From contig CM071930.1 in NCBI GenBank assembly GCA_016081115.2, forward strand, positions 3,701,419-3,765,418: a stretch of 64,000 nt of DNA. The letters are read 5' to 3'. Both the position numbers and the translations under genes were made by a program. The notes under the pieces are model-generated. The model was not told where the DNA came from. It searched no databases and saw only the letters and a program-made list of their open reading frames with translations. This document shows positions 1-11,489 of this stretch, in pieces. How positions within the stretch are numbered: position 1 is the stretch's first letter; the number at the start of each line of letters is the position of its first letter. This DNA comes from Rehmannia glutinosa. Lineage: Eukaryota; Streptophyta; Magnoliopsida; Lamiales; Orobanchaceae.

Positions 1-1565
1 GTTACTTTGGAATAAAATGTTGGAATTGGGTGATCTTATTGACTCTCCCTGGATTTCACTTGGAGGCTTTAACACTATCAAAAATTCTGATGAAAAACTC
101 AATGGAGCTCCTTATACTAGTAAATCAGTTTAAGAGTTCCATGACACTTGTGCTTATCTTGGTCTTAGTGAGGTGCAGTCTACGGGTTGCTACTTTACTT
201 GGACCAATAATACTATTTGGTGTAGACTAGACAAAGCTTTGATTAACCCTGCTTGGTCTAATTCTAACTGGAGATGCACATCAGACATCCCCGTTCCTGG
301 GAATGTCTCTGACCATTCGCTAATAGTTGTCTCTTTTTTTTAGCAGAACTTGATTCTCTCAAAACCTTTCAAATTCTTCAACATGTGGACCTTGCACCCT
401 GACTTTCTCAGCACTGTGCAAGCTAATTGGAATCTTAACTTTTGGGGTAAAGCCCAATTTATTCTTTGCAAAAAACTCAAAGCTCTTAAATCCTCCCCTG
501 AAATAGTGAATAATTCCCACTTTAGTCACATATCTTCTAGAGTTAAGCGGTGAAAAACGCTCTCTTAAAAATTCTCAAATCCGGTTTCATCTTTCGATCC
601 TCTTAACCGCCTTTATGTGATTCGGTCAAAGAGCTTAAAGCTAAAGAAACCTTTCTTGCCAAAGCCGAAAGATCATTTCTGGTCCCAAAAAGCAAAATGT
701 GATTTTTAAACAATAGTGATGTTAAATACAAAATTCTCCCACGAGATTGTTAAGAGGAACTCTCTCGGAAAGCAAATGAATTTACGTCATTCTAGAGAAT
801 GGTTCCAAAACATCCTCTTTTGATGAGCTTTCAAATGCCTTTGTGAACTATTTTAAAAATCTTTTTTGGTACTGCTTTCAAACTAGCCAGGTGGATTCTC
901 AAACTCTTCAAGCTGGCCCTTGCATAGAAGAGGATGATTTCAATTTCCTCTCTTCCCCTGTCTCCCCTCAAACTATTAAGTTGGCTCTTTTTGATATTGA
1001 GGATGAAAGATCCTTGGGTCCTGATGGTTTCTCCTCTGGTTTTTTCAAAAAAATCTTGGGATATTGTAGGCACTGACGTGATTGCTGTTGTGTCTGAGTT
1101 TTTTGATTCTTCAAAATTACTTAGACAAATCAATCACACTGGTATTGCCTTGATTCCTAAGACTGATCATGCCCCTACTGTTGCTGATTTTAGACCTATT
1201 GCTTGTTGCAACGTGGTCTATAAAGTCATTACCAAGATTCTAGCTTCTAAGCTTGAATCTGTGGTTCCTAAATTGATTGACCCGGCTCAATCTGCTTTCA
1301 TTGGTGGTAGAAATATCACTGACAATATCTTTCTGGCTCAAGAGATTATCAGAAATTATGCTAGAGTCAGAATCTCCCCCAGATGTGCTATTAAAGTTGA
1401 TCTTAAGAAAGCCTACGATTCCATCTCGTGGTCGTTTCTTGAACATGTCTTAAATGGGCTGGGGTTTCCTCCCACTTTCATCTCTTGGGTTATAGAGTAC
1501 GTTTCTAGTGCTTCTTATTCCATTTGCATTAATAGTTCTCTCCAGGGTAAGTTTCCAGGCAAAAG
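1..1565 (+). pseudogene. LINE ORF2, 5' part: endonuclease and start of reverse transcriptase (broken)
   Basis: This is the 5' half of a plant L1-type non-LTR retrotransposon ORF2, entering from the left window edge. Bases 1-340 read as the end of the APE-like endonuclease: WISLGGFNTIKN (normally GGDFN), YFTWTN, RLDKAL, then SDHSLIV. A linker follows with KPFKFFNMWTLHPDF. The reverse transcriptase begins in the frame at 934-1584 with LIPKTDHAPTVADFRPIACC, AQSAFIGGRNITDNI and KVDLKKAYDSISW. Several stops and frame changes between 130 and 930 show that it is dead. The reading stops making LINE sense after FPGK at about 1565, where RGLRQGDP would be expected and a foreign block starts. The catalytic YADD region is absent. 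Known family role: target-primed reverse transcription. The identity is clear; the exact 5' end lies outside the window. Confidence 0.9.
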
Positions 1566-3299
1566 CTACTCTAGAAAACCATAGGCAAGTGCACCTATCG
1601 TTTTGTAGTATAGATTATTGAGTACCGAGTGTCATTCCCACGAGGATTGTAAGTACTAATAATTACCGTCTTTTTGTTATTTAATCTAGCAATTTTCAGA
1701 GTTTTGTTTGTTTAATGAAAATGAAAAATAGAGAATTTTAAAATAATTGCAACTTACAAAAGATCAAATAAAAATAGATTGTAGAATTAAGAAATCAAGA
1801 GCTAGAAATGTGTTTGAATGTAAATCCCTCTAGAATGTTTTTGTGATTTAACAAGATAAAAATACAACCATAATCCCTTAAGCAAAAACCAACCTCTTTT
1901 AGTAAAATCTCATGTTTCATGGATCGTAGAAATTCGATTTAAGTTAAACCTCTATCGAGCGAATAACTTCTAATCTCAAGTTGATTAATCGAAATCTCTT
2001 TCTAGTTAAAACCCCAAGACAACATTATAATGATTTGTGAATTCCCATATTAGGTTTGACCCTAATCCAGAAGATTTATGTCGTCCTATATCTAGGATTG
2101 CATGCAACTCTTTTCACTTATATATGTTCTATTTCACCATGAATCTCACGATTTTCCGGATGAAAAATAAACTTCAAATCAATATTGCGCATATACCAAT
2201 TTGAATGAATAAAGCATAATATAAGTGAATCACACAAAACATGAAGATTTTATTAAAAACATACAAGCCTTAATCACAAATTCATTCTAGAGTTCATTAC
2301 ATTCAAACACTAGAAATTTAGCTACACATGGCTTTGACAAAAGAGTATACTACACAAGAAGATATGAATAAAATGAACATGGTGTACTTAGCTCTTATTC
2401 AAGACCAATACAAGACTTCCTCTTTGGTTGATTGCAATGATGTTGAGCTCCAAGCCTTCTCCTCTATTGCTCTTCAACTTCCAACTCTACCTCTCTTTTA
2501 TCCTCTCAATGTATTTTGCTTTGAAAGTTAGAATATACAATTAATATACAATGAATCTCTCTATCAATGAATATTACATGAATTATGAATCTCCTTTCCA
2601 ACTCAAACTCTTGGCTTTTATAGGCACCATCTTTGTGAAAGAACACATCAATAATGTTAACAAATGCTCAACTTCCATGGTTGTTGGTTGAATCATTGTG
2701 TGCACATTCATGGTTGAGTTGGTTGAATCATTGTGTCCACATGACAATTGAGGGAATAATAGAGCTTGGTGCATCAAAATGAGGTGTAAAAGTTTCTCAA
2801 AGGTTGTCAAAAAGCAAAAATGGAAAGTCTCCATAATTTCGCCAAAGAAAAAAAACCGTCACGACGAAAAGCACGCCCGTGCTTTCAAAAGCACGCCACG
2901 CCGTGTTCGCGGATTTTCCCGAACACGGCCGTGCTTCAAAAGCACGGCCTGGCCGTGTTTGGTACGTCTTGGCCAAAAATTTGCTCGGTTTTGGCTCCTC
3001 AAAAGCACGGTCGTGCTTAAAAACACACCCGCCCGTGTTTGGTGAAAAGGCCCCGAAATGACGCGTTTAGCTTGGGGATTTTGAGTGTTTTTGCATCCGA
3101 AACCCCGGGTATGTTTTGACATGAAACCATGGCCCAAAATTCACCAAAAACAGCTCCAAATCATCAATCTACACCAATAAAAGCACCTCGGAGTAATGTG
3201 AACTATGTACAATCAAAAATTTATGAAACTAACAATAAAACAACTCAAATCATACTTAAATATACACATAAAACATGTATAAAAAGACCCTTATCACAG
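1566..3299. mobile_element. Foreign repeat block inserted into the LINE
   Basis: The LINE protein reading stops at about 1565 and resumes at about 3300, with non-LINE DNA between. The block opens near GGCAAGTGCACCTATCG (1584 on), a phrase I associate with plant LTR-retrotransposon-derived repeats, and ends near CCTTATCACA. It is AT-rich and has no convincing gene. At 2868-3045 it has a GC-rich patch with repeated near-palindromes of the type CACGGCCGTGC. I found no matching target duplication. About 350 codons of the LINE are missing across the junction, so this is either insertion plus deletion or a rearrangement. The class is undecided: a solo LTR or a non-autonomous LTR element is my guess. 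Confidence 0.55.
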
Positions 3300-4228
3300 G
3301 GAGTGGAGTGTTTTTGGCTTCAATTTTTTCCACTCCCTAGCACTGTTATTGACAGGATTAATGGACTCTGTAGAGTCTTCCTTTGGGGGAAGAATACCTC
3401 TCCCATTAAATGGTCTAAAGTCTATCTTCCCTCTGATGAGGGAGGCGTGGGTTTAAGAGATGTGCATTCTTGGAACAAAGCCCTTCTTGCTAAAATTCTT
3501 TGGAATATTCACTCAAAAGCTGATTCACTTTGGGTCAGGTGGGTCCACTCTTTCTACTTAAAAAATCAATCTATTTGGATTTGGAACCCCAAAAAATCTG
3601 ATTCCTGCCTTTTGAAAAGGATTTGTGATATCAGAAATGAAATTTTAGCTAAGATTGGTTCTCCTGACTCTGTTATCTCCCACCTTACTTATTTCTCAAA
3701 TCCAAAAGGCCTTTGTTCATCCAAAATGTATGATCTTTTTAGAGAATCGGGTCCTAAAGCCTTTTGGCATTCTGCTATTTGGAAAAACTTTATACCTCCC
3801 AAATTCTCCTTTTGTGTGTGACTTGATATTAATGATAGATTAGCTACTATTAATAACTTAAAATATCTGGATGTTGATCCTACTTGTAAATTGTGTGGCA
3901 ACTACCTTGAAAATGCGTCTCACTTATTTTTTGATTGTATTGTCACTAGGTTACTTTGGGATCGTGTTAAAAGATGGCTGAAATTTAGCCATTCCATGAG
4001 CACAATTGTTGGGGCCCTTAAATGGACCAAAAAAGAACACGCTGCTCCTACCCTAAAAAAGGCTGGAGCTGTGGCTGTTTGTTGCACTATTTACCAGATT
4101 TGGAAGGCCCGAAACTCTCAGGTATTTGAGGGCTTGAATTTTTCAGAAGATTCAGTCTTTATTAACATCCAAAAAGATGTATATAAAGTTGTTTATAACC
4201 ATTTCCCAGTTAACCTGGTTGATTTTTA
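3300..4228 (+). pseudogene. LINE ORF2, 3' part with zf-RVT region
   Basis: The LINE ORF2 resumes with VECFWLQFFPLP, VIDRINGLCRVFLWG and SDEGGVGLRDVHSWNKALL, the C-terminal segment usual in plant LINEs. It then reaches a zf-RVT zinc-binding region, CKLCGNYLENASHLFFDC (frame 3891-4229), and KAGAVAVCCTIYQIWKARN near the end. One frame change lies at about 3820. The stop is at about 4227. It belongs to the same element as the fragment at 1-1565. The two halves flank the foreign block, and the central reverse transcriptase palm is missing, so no active enzyme can be made. Confidence 0.9.
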
Positions 4229-4810
4229 GGCCCCAACTGTTTGGGCTCACCCGAGTGTGGGTGTTTTTGTTCGCATCGGGCTTGTAATTTGTAATAAACG
4301 TGAACTAGAGGAATCCCCCCTGTGCTCCCCGTTTCTTGGCCATCCCTTTCTATGTTGGGCGTGTTCCTTTTTGTGCTTGGCCTCTTTTTGGTTGTATCTG
4401 CTCTTATGCTTAACTAAATCTGTAGCAGGTTGTACACTCCCAGTTTGAAACAAGTTGATGCCCAAATGATGATTTCTTTTGTCAAATCATTAAGTTGTTG
4501 GGCTGTTTTCTTTTTATTGATGGTATGGTGCTCCTTTTGGGCCCTTGATTTGTCTCCTATCCAGTGGGTCCTGCTCAAGGCATACTTGCAGCTCCTTTCC
4601 ATCTCTCGTCGGTTTTTTTCAAACTTTAAGCTAATCTTTTGAGATTGCCTTTTAATGGAAGGCTTCTTTGTTTTGGGCCCATTCATGGCTTTTCCCTGTT
4701 TTCTTTTTCGAAACTGCTGTTGGTGCAAATGTTGGATCCCCAGCCCTTTTTGGGTGGGTCGGATCCCAATCTGTGCCCAGCAGGTTTCTCTTTATAAAAA
4801 AAAAACTTTG
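4229..4810 (+). mobile_element. LINE 3' untranslated region and A-rich tail
   Basis: The DNA after the ORF2 stop has no reading frame of interest. It ends in a short A-run (about 4797-4808) that could be the LINE poly(A) tail. The 3' boundary is inferred from that tail, and I did not find a target duplication. The next 600 bases (4811-5412) hold nothing I recognise before the TMEM220-like start codon. They contain short broken frames only, and would have to include the promoter of that gene. Confidence 0.55.
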
Positions 4811-5412
4811 AAGCAACCTTGAGGTAATCTATGAGAGGTATTATTCTTTCTGATGGGCCTAAATCATCTTGTCTTAACTGGGGTGTACAATTTCCTCCAG
4901 ATTTTCTAGAAACATAGGGGTATGCCCCTCCACCACCTTGTAAATTTTCATGTAAATCTCTCGCCCCTTTAATTGAGGTTCTCTTAGGAGTGTTAGGTCG
5001 TGACCGCCAACTCTCTTTGGCCCTCAATTAATTGGTTGGAGATCTTTTGTTGTTTTAGAAAACCTCTGTTGAGGCTTAATCAGGATGCTTTTGTAATTAG
5101 CTTGAACAGTAGGGGTAGTTTTTGTAATAATTTCAAGAACTCCCAAATAGAGATGCTTACTTCATTAGAATACTTAATTGGCAGCATAGACAAATAGTTA
5201 TCCTGATCCAAGAGGGCAAATATAATACTAATGAATCTGATAAGACCAACAACTCATCTCTTTACAATCTCCAGGAAAGTCAAAACTCAACCACCAACAA
5301 TCCCCTTTCCCGTGATGGGAATAATAATATCTCTTTCACTAAACAAATCAAGATTTGGCTTTTGAAATAATCTGAAAACAACAGTAAATCACAAGAAGAG
5401 GATCAATACCAA

Positions 5413-6383
5413 ATGGATGCAGTCAGTAAAACATCATTACTGGGAGCCTGTAATCTTTTAATGGCTACCCTTTTTGCTCTATCAACTTGTTTCCAATTCG
5501 ATGACTCAGGTAATTAATTATACTAATACCAAAAAAAAAAAGAAAAAACAAATTCCATGTTTTATGTGACTTTTTTGTTTGGTGTTTGATCTTTTTCAGA
5601 TTGGTATTTTTGGATTCCATTATATGCCACTGCTTGTATTGTCAATTTGGTCAACTGGTCAAAACCCAATTCAAGAATGAGAAAATTGGCCAAATTTGCA
5701 TTCTGGCTAGGGTTGTTCTTGTTTATCAAGGTTTCAATTGAAGATTTTGTAAAGGGAACAGATGGGTTTTGGTCAACCGATATGAAGGAGAGAATTGTGA
5801 GGGAGAAATTTGGAAGTGGGCTTGTAATTATCTCCATGTTTCTGTTCTTGCAAAATTCATCCAACTCAAATTCTCATCCTACCCAAGTCACAAAATATGG
5901 TATTTTTTTTGGAATTAAGGTTATCTGATTTCTCTTTTATTTTCTTGGGATAATTACAAAAAGTACTCTTCAGGTTTGACCTAATTACAAAAAAAAAACA
6001 GCTAATTTTCAAAATTACAAAAAGTACCCCGAGATTTGATTTAGTGTTAAGATTAAGGGGCTAATTGTAATGTTTTTATAAATGTGAGGGGGTATTTTAA
6101 AATATTTTTTACTTATGAAAGGGTAAATGTTAGACACAATAAAACTATAGAGGTACTTTTTTGTAATTTTGAAAGTTAACTGGTTTTTTTGTAATTAGGT
6201 CAAACCTCAAGGATACTTTTTATAATTAACCCTATTTTCTTTGCCAATTTGGTGTAGTGAACTAGTGATAATGGTAGTGGTTTATGTTTTACAATGTGAA
6301 CAGGGATGCCGATTCTGGTGGGTATAGCATATGGGCTCAGCTTCGTTTTCTTTGCATTTCAACACGACGAAATGAAATACTGA
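5413..6383 (+). CDS. TMEM220-like multi-pass membrane protein (3 exons)
   Basis: I assemble three exons: 5413-5509, 5600-5899 and 6304-6383, together 477 bases or 158 residues. Introns have GT-AG ends (donors at 5510 and 5900, acceptors ending 5599 and 6303) and the phases agree. The protein starts MDAVSKTSLLGACNLLMATL and shows about five hydrophobic segments (residues about 9-27, 34-50, 62-80, 105-120, 133-150). The combination CNLLMA..FALS...Q.DD, then a W/Y-rich second segment, then SGLVIISMFLFLQNSS, then ILVGIAYGLSFVFF fits the TMEM220 family, whose members are of about this length. The molecular function of the family is not established. Intron 2 contains a 286 bp MITE. The start was chosen as the first ATG in frame with the family-like N terminus. 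A LINE lies 600 bp upstream and a hAT MITE 140 bp downstream. The gene looks intact. Confidence 0.87.
5947..6232. mobile_element. 286 bp MITE in intron 2 of the TMEM220-like gene
   Basis: The left end GGGATAATTACAAAAAGTAC and the reverse complement of the right end (GGGTTAATTATAAAAAGTAT) form terminal inverted repeats of about 42 bp that continue into AGGTTTGACCTAATTAC on both sides. The interior is AT-rich and non-coding. The same family forms the shells of the elements at 7345-8923 and 13675-15183, and a right-end fragment lies in intron 1 of the dioxygenase gene near 60760-60935. The superfamily is not decided because the target duplication is too short to be sure. Confidence 0.85.
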
Positions 6384-6525
6384 TTATGGTTTCTTTTCCT
6401 TGTAACATTTTCCTTTGTTGTTGTGTTTTTATAGGTAAAAAAGGTAACATTTTCCTTTGCCTATTTGGGGTAAGGGGAGAATAGAGTTTTAGGCATTTAA
6501 CTGCTTAGATATTGTACATAAAAAC

Positions 6526-7229
6526 TAGGGATGACAATTTCCTCCGAACCCGACGGAGGATTCGATACCCGACCCTAACGGAGGAGGATATGGAGGGTAG
6601 TTTCGTACCCGATTAAATAAATGGGTACGTGGGTATGGGTATTTTCGGGTATGGGTATGGAGGTGGGTCTAGGTACATCCTACCCATACCCTACCCGATA
6701 CCCGATTAAATAATAATATTATATATATATATATAATATATATCTACATATATATTTATTTATAATATTTTACATATATTTTTTTATTTATACAACTCTA
6801 TTTATTTATATTTAAAGAAAATGATTTTTTCCCCAAGTCTCAACCAAAATCTACAAACCCACTAACATTTTTGTTTAATCCTTTTTAATATTTTGCTATA
6901 TTTTTATAATATTTAGTTCGCTAATTCTTATTTGTATTCTTTTTTCCTTATTGTTTCCTTAAGAATTTAGTAAATATCAATATCTTTATTTAAATAACTC
7001 AAATTTCTCTTTAAAAAAAGAAATAACTTAAATTTGAAAAAAATACAATTGTAAGTGGTAAGAGGGTATGGGTAGGGTATGAATACCCGATCATCCGATG
7101 GGTATGAGGATGGGTATGAAAACAGAATACCCGATGGGTATGAGTATGGGTATGAGTATGAGTATAATAAATGGGTATGGGGATGGAGGATATAGAATCC
7201 TACCCGAATCCTACATATTGCCATCCCTA
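6526..7229. mobile_element. hAT-type MITE with perfect 8 bp target duplication
   Basis: The element is 704 bp and bounded by TAGGGATGACAAT on the left and the complement of ATTGCCATCCCTA on the right. An exact 8 bp direct repeat, ATAAAAAC, flanks it (6518-6525 and 7230-7237). Eight-base duplications and TAGGG termini are hAT hallmarks. Both subterminal regions are filled with GGGTATGGGTAT/GATGGGTATGAG repeats; the centre is AT-rich and carries no gene. It lies just downstream of the TMEM220-like stop codon, so it may overlap that gene's 3' region. Confidence 0.9.
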
Positions 7230-7453
7230 ATAAAAACCTTGCAGCAACATGTACGGATTATATCGTTATGCTCTCAATGGTAACTTATGCTCTCACTGTT
7301 AGTCTGAAGTGATAGGAACCAAAATCGATAGGACCTTAAATATAGGGATAATTACAAGAAACCCCGAGGTTTGTGGTATTTACAAAAAAACACCTAGAGA
7401 AGTTTTAAAATTACAAAAACCTCATTGAGATTTGATTCCGTCTTAAATGTAAG

Positions 7454-8736
7454 TGTTGGAATTTTGTTATAGAAATTGGGTGTTGAACCGATTTTTAAAT
7501 ATTTAAGTGGTTTCCATTTGTGAAAAATGGAATTAAATTATTTGTAAAAAATCTACTAAGTGAGTAGATGAAATTGGCATTTGAAATTTCTCAAAACCAA
7601 TTCCGAGTGAATGAGAAATTGATGCTAGAAGTCAGCCACTTAAAACTAGAAAATGGTATGGAAAATGGAAAATGTGGGGAAGGAGAAAAGCTCTATCCCA
7701 CATAGAGTAGAAAGCCAAAGTTTGCTCAATTTATAAATCCCAAGTTGGACAATTGGGTTTGGGCTCTTGGGGCACCAAAGTTTTAAAAGGGGTGAAGACC
7801 TACTTGCTTGTGTGTTTGGTTCAAAACACACGCGCGGCGCCCTCGCCAGGCGGTCGTGGGCCCTTATATTTTTTGGACCAAATTTATTTAAAACCTTTTA
7901 AAAATATTAATTAATTATTTTTTAATTAATTAATTCCAACGGGGGGGCGCGGACGCGCAACGCGCGGTGAGGCCATCATGCACGCGCGCACCGAGGACAA
8001 TGAGCAAAACCTGTCGTGCCACACTAGTGTGCGGACGTGCACGTCTGAACTGTTGCACCTATTCGAGCAACCAGGTGCATTTTTTGGCTGTAGACACATC
8101 TTTTCGATCCAAAAGATATATCCTTTCCATGAGGCACCTTGATGCCTATATATACGAGACCTTTAGTGACAACAAAAGTTGTCGGTAATAGTAGTAAAGG
8201 TTTTTGTGACAACTTATGTCGTCGCAAATACGCTGCAGGATTAACGCAAATTTTAGCAACTTGTTTGCGACAACTAGTTGCCGCTAATACAATTTGTCAT
8301 CGCAAAAGGTATCATGCCGCCGCAAATAATTTTTTTGTGACCACATGTCGTCGCAAATAAGTACAACCTCATCTTGGGAAGGCCCAGTCTGAACTAGTAA
8401 CCGTTGTCGATTATCGTAAATGACAACAGTTTTGCAGATGAAATCAGGCACAAAATTATAAGCCTAAAAATCGAGTCATTGCATAAGCATATTGATATCA
8501 TTCCCTTCAAAGCTTGAAAGCCTTATACACTTTAGTTCGCTGTAGTTTCGACTTTTGCAAGTGCTGCTAAGTCGAAACAGTAAAGTCGTTGTATCTTAGG
8601 GACGATTGCCGGAACCGTAAGCACTTCATATACGGACGATTTCGTCTTACAGAGACTGTATTAAATACAGACCTCGACTTAGCCTGATTATCCAAACACT
8701 TTCAGTCATTTTAAACAATAAACCACCCAAACAACA
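7454..8736. mobile_element. Solo LTR (unit 1) nested in the MITE
   Basis: The block begins TGTTGGAAT and ends CCAAACAACA. It is flanked by exact 5 bp direct repeats GTAAG (7449-7453 and 8737-8741), the pattern of an LTR retrotransposon insertion reduced to one LTR. A TATATATA stretch near 8150 could be the old promoter. A GC-rich patch (7830-8040) has GCGCGG/CGCGCG words. No internal retrotransposon sequence remains. An insert of about 270 bp (8164-8433), absent from the unit-2 copy, lies inside. Confidence 0.85.
8164..8433. mobile_element. Insert of about 270 bp present only in unit 1
   Basis: Comparison with unit 2 (around 14684-14690) shows extra DNA here. It contains several related words such as GTCGTCGCAAAT, GTTGCCGCTAAT and GTTGTCGGTAAT on both strands, a style common in plant CACTA-type small elements. 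I could not find clean terminal repeats, so boundaries are accurate only to a few bases and the class is a guess. Confidence 0.6.
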
Positions 8737-8992
8737 GTAAGGCAGTAAGAGGGTAATTCATTGTAGTATTTTCTATAAATATCAAGGGTGTTTTAAAATG
8801 AATTTTTGCCTATGAAGGAGGTAACATGTGAAATCGAATCAAACCTAAGGGGATTTCTGTAATTATTTCTTTTGTTTTTATTTGAGAATTCACCAAACTT
8901 CAGGGGTTCTTTGTAATTATCCCTCAAATATATTAAACATTCGTAAAATAAAAGGCCATGTTTATGTTTATGTTTATGTTTTTGTTTCTGTA

Positions 8993-10460
8993 GTTGATTT
9001 TTGCTTGGACGAATGGGGCATAAAAAATGTTATGTGCATCACTATTGACAATGCATCATCAAATGACACAGCTATCCAACAATTAAAAAAGAGGTTATTG
9101 AAAAAAAATGCCTTTGTTTTGGGTGGAGAGGCATTTCATATGAGGTGTTTTGCTCACATTTTACAGTTGATTGTTAAAGATGGCCTAGAAATTGCTCATG
9201 GTTCTATTAAAAGAATTCGAAATGTTGTTAAGTATGTGAGGGGAAGCCCACAAAGGTTGGAGTTGTTTAGGAAATGTTGTGTTGACAAAAAAATTGAATC
9301 TAAAGCATGTTTGCAACTAGATTGTCCAACTAGATGGAACTCAACATATTTAATGTTGGAAACTGCTTTGATTTTTCAAAAGGCATTTGACAAGTTAGAA
9401 GATGTTGATGAGAAAATGACCGTTGAATTTGCACATGATTTACCCACTGATAATGATTGGTTTTATGCTACCCATTTTACTAAGTTTCTCAAACGTTTTT
9501 ATGAAGTCACTTGCAAGTTGTCTGGTTCTTTATACTCTACTTCCAGTATGTATTTCCCTGAGATCATTCGAACTTTGAAAGATTTGGATAGTTTTGAAAA
9601 AAGTAATGATCCAAGTTTGGTGGAAATGGGAAAACAAATGAGAGCAAAATTTGACAAGTATTGGGGTTCTATTAACAAAATGAATGTTATGCTTTTCATT
9701 GATGTGGTATTAGACCCTAGATATAAAATGAAATACTTAAGGGCTAAATACAAGTTTTATTATAGTGAAAAAGATGCAGATGATTTGGTATATAAGGTAA
9801 CAAAGAGTTTGAATGCATTGATTGATGAATATAAGACCATAAAAGAGGAAAATGTGGATGGGCATAATTCTTCAAGTCAATCTCAAAATATAGGGATAGA
9901 TACCATGATGGAGGTAGATGAAGACATTGATGAGTTCTTTTTAGAAGAGGAAAATTTGCATAAGTTGGCTACCAAAGGGGAATTGGAGAGATATTTGGAA
10001 GAGTTTTCTGAAAAATACACTCATGATTTTGATATATTGACTTGGTGGAAAGTCAATTCAGTTAGACTTCCCATTTTGGGTAGCATTGCTAGAGATGTGT
10101 TGCCAATCCAAGCCTCGACCGTAGCCTCAGAATCAGCATTTAGTACAGGATGTCGGACTTTAGATTGTTTTAGAAGTTCTTTAACTCCTACTACAGTTGA
10201 GGTACTCATTTGCCTCCAAGATTGGTTGAGGAGATCTAAAACACCAATCCAAGTTGAAGAATACATTGAAGACATTGTAAAAATGGAATCAGGTAGGCTT
10301 TTGTTTTTAAAAGTACTTTTCCATTCAATTTTTTCTATTTTTTATTCTTTTCTTCATTTTTTCTTGAATTGGTCCTGTCTTTTTTTTCAGATGCAACAAA
10401 AGATCCCGAAGTACTTGCGAGTCTTGTGTCAAGAATGTCATTAGAGTGTTGATATTTTCA
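8993..10460 (+). pseudogene. hAT (Ac/RICESLEEPER-like) transposase, N-terminally truncated
   Basis: One long frame (to 10444) encodes the catalytic and dimerisation parts of a hAT transposase. Readable pieces are FCLDEWGIKNVMCITIDNAS (RNase H-like D-containing core), GEAFHMRCFAHILQLIVKDG, DCPTRWNSTYLMLETAL, FIDVVLDPRYKMKYL, and the C-terminal dimerisation domain LPIQASTVASESAFSTGCRT ... SLTPTTVEVLICLQDWL. A likely intron at about 10293-10390 (GTAGGC ... TTTTCAG) would change the C terminus to a run ending at the stop near 10450. The BED zinc finger and the N-terminal part are missing, because the coding sequence begins right at the truncated left end, after a possible acceptor (CTGTAG, about 8992). 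Family role: cut-and-paste transposition. This copy cannot give a complete enzyme, though the remaining frame is long and open. Confidence 0.85.
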
Positions 10461-11219
10461 GGTTAAAGATGTTTCTTTTCTGTGTTTTATGCTTATGCTT
10501 AATAAGGATAATTATATTCTTATTTTGTTGTTTTTATATGGATGACGTTAGGTTTTTAATGAAAGATGGATTGATGATGTTAACCGAACAGAGGAATCAT
10601 TCAGGAATATATCATTTGCCAAAACTGCGCATCAGCTATCCCATGGAGCCAGTATATTCTAGTGCAAATTCCAATTACCAATGTGCATTTGGAAAGCGAA
10701 GCCTTTGATGGCAATCTCCCTTTTTGTCAAGCAAGCAAAGGAGACCTGATGAGAAATACTTGGCCATAGAACACGTTAAGTAGCCGTAGTTTATAATTTA
10801 TTTGTTTAGCATAGTGCAATTTTTGTCTCTCAGCTATAAGTTCTAAACCAGATCATTTGATTTTGTTGGTGCACACTTTGTCCATAAAATTATTTGTTGA
10901 AGTTTTGTTGGTGCTTTAGCTAAAGTTAATTACACATTCATGTTGGCTTAACATGGGGAATTCAATTTTGGGATCTTTGTTTGATCATTGGTACGAATTT
11001 TGGATGTTAGGTGAACATAATCTCTGTTCTGGGTTCCATTTTTTCTGAGTGCAGATTCTTTAAGCAAAACCATTTTAATTTGGCGCCTTTTAAGATTGTG
11101 GTTTGGTGGTTGCAAAAAATTGTCACCTTTTTCGGATCAAATTTCTTGTTCCAATTTTCATTCGACTCTTTTGGATGATTGACAGGTTTTTATTTTGAGA
11201 ATGCACTAAAAAAAGAATG

Positions 11220-11489
11220 GACTATAATTATTTGGTGATTTTTACATTCATTTTTTTATTTTTTCTTATTTTGTATGTTTTACTTTTGATTAATCTCCGT
11301 TTCACCGTTCGAACCGCATCGCCGTCGAACCGTCCCGTTAGAACCGAATCCCCGCATCGAAAATTCGGTATGGTTAAGACGGAGATTTTTCTCTGATTCG
11401 ATTCGAGATCGATTTTAAAATCTCGAACTTCGGGGCGATTACGCTCGAGATTTATGAATCTCCGAACGCCCCGACCGTGCACACCCCTA
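11220..11489. repeat. hAT subterminal inverted words and right terminus
   Basis: This short GC-rich region alternates CGTTCGAACCG, CGAACCGTCCCG and GAATCCCCG with their complements, together with several GAGATT/AATCTC pairs, and ends in the hAT terminus GCACACCCCTA. Such clustered palindromic words near an end are where hAT transposases usually bind. Confidence 0.7.

Larger units (their letters stand above)
7345..8923. mobile_element. MITE (unit 1) split by a solo LTR
   Basis: The ends are GGGATAATTACAAGAAACCC and, reversed, GGGATAATTACAAAGAACCC. They belong to the same family as the MITE in the TMEM220-like intron. Removing the nested LTR (7454-8736) and one copy of its target duplication leaves an element of about 290 bp, close to the 286 bp of the intronic copy. 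It carries no gene. Confidence 0.85.

Noticed and set aside
2820..3137. Several overlapping frames on both strands around 2779-3137
   Set aside because: They run through GC-rich palindromic repeat words, which stay open in many frames. No family signature is seen.
4247..5197. Frames of 60-115 codons on both strands after the LINE
   Set aside because: They lie in the LINE 3' region and following DNA and have no recognisable protein character.
7098..7224. MGMRMGMKTEYPMGM-like and SYPYSYPS-like peptides
   Set aside because: They are translations of the hAT MITE subterminal GGGTATGGGTAT repeats.
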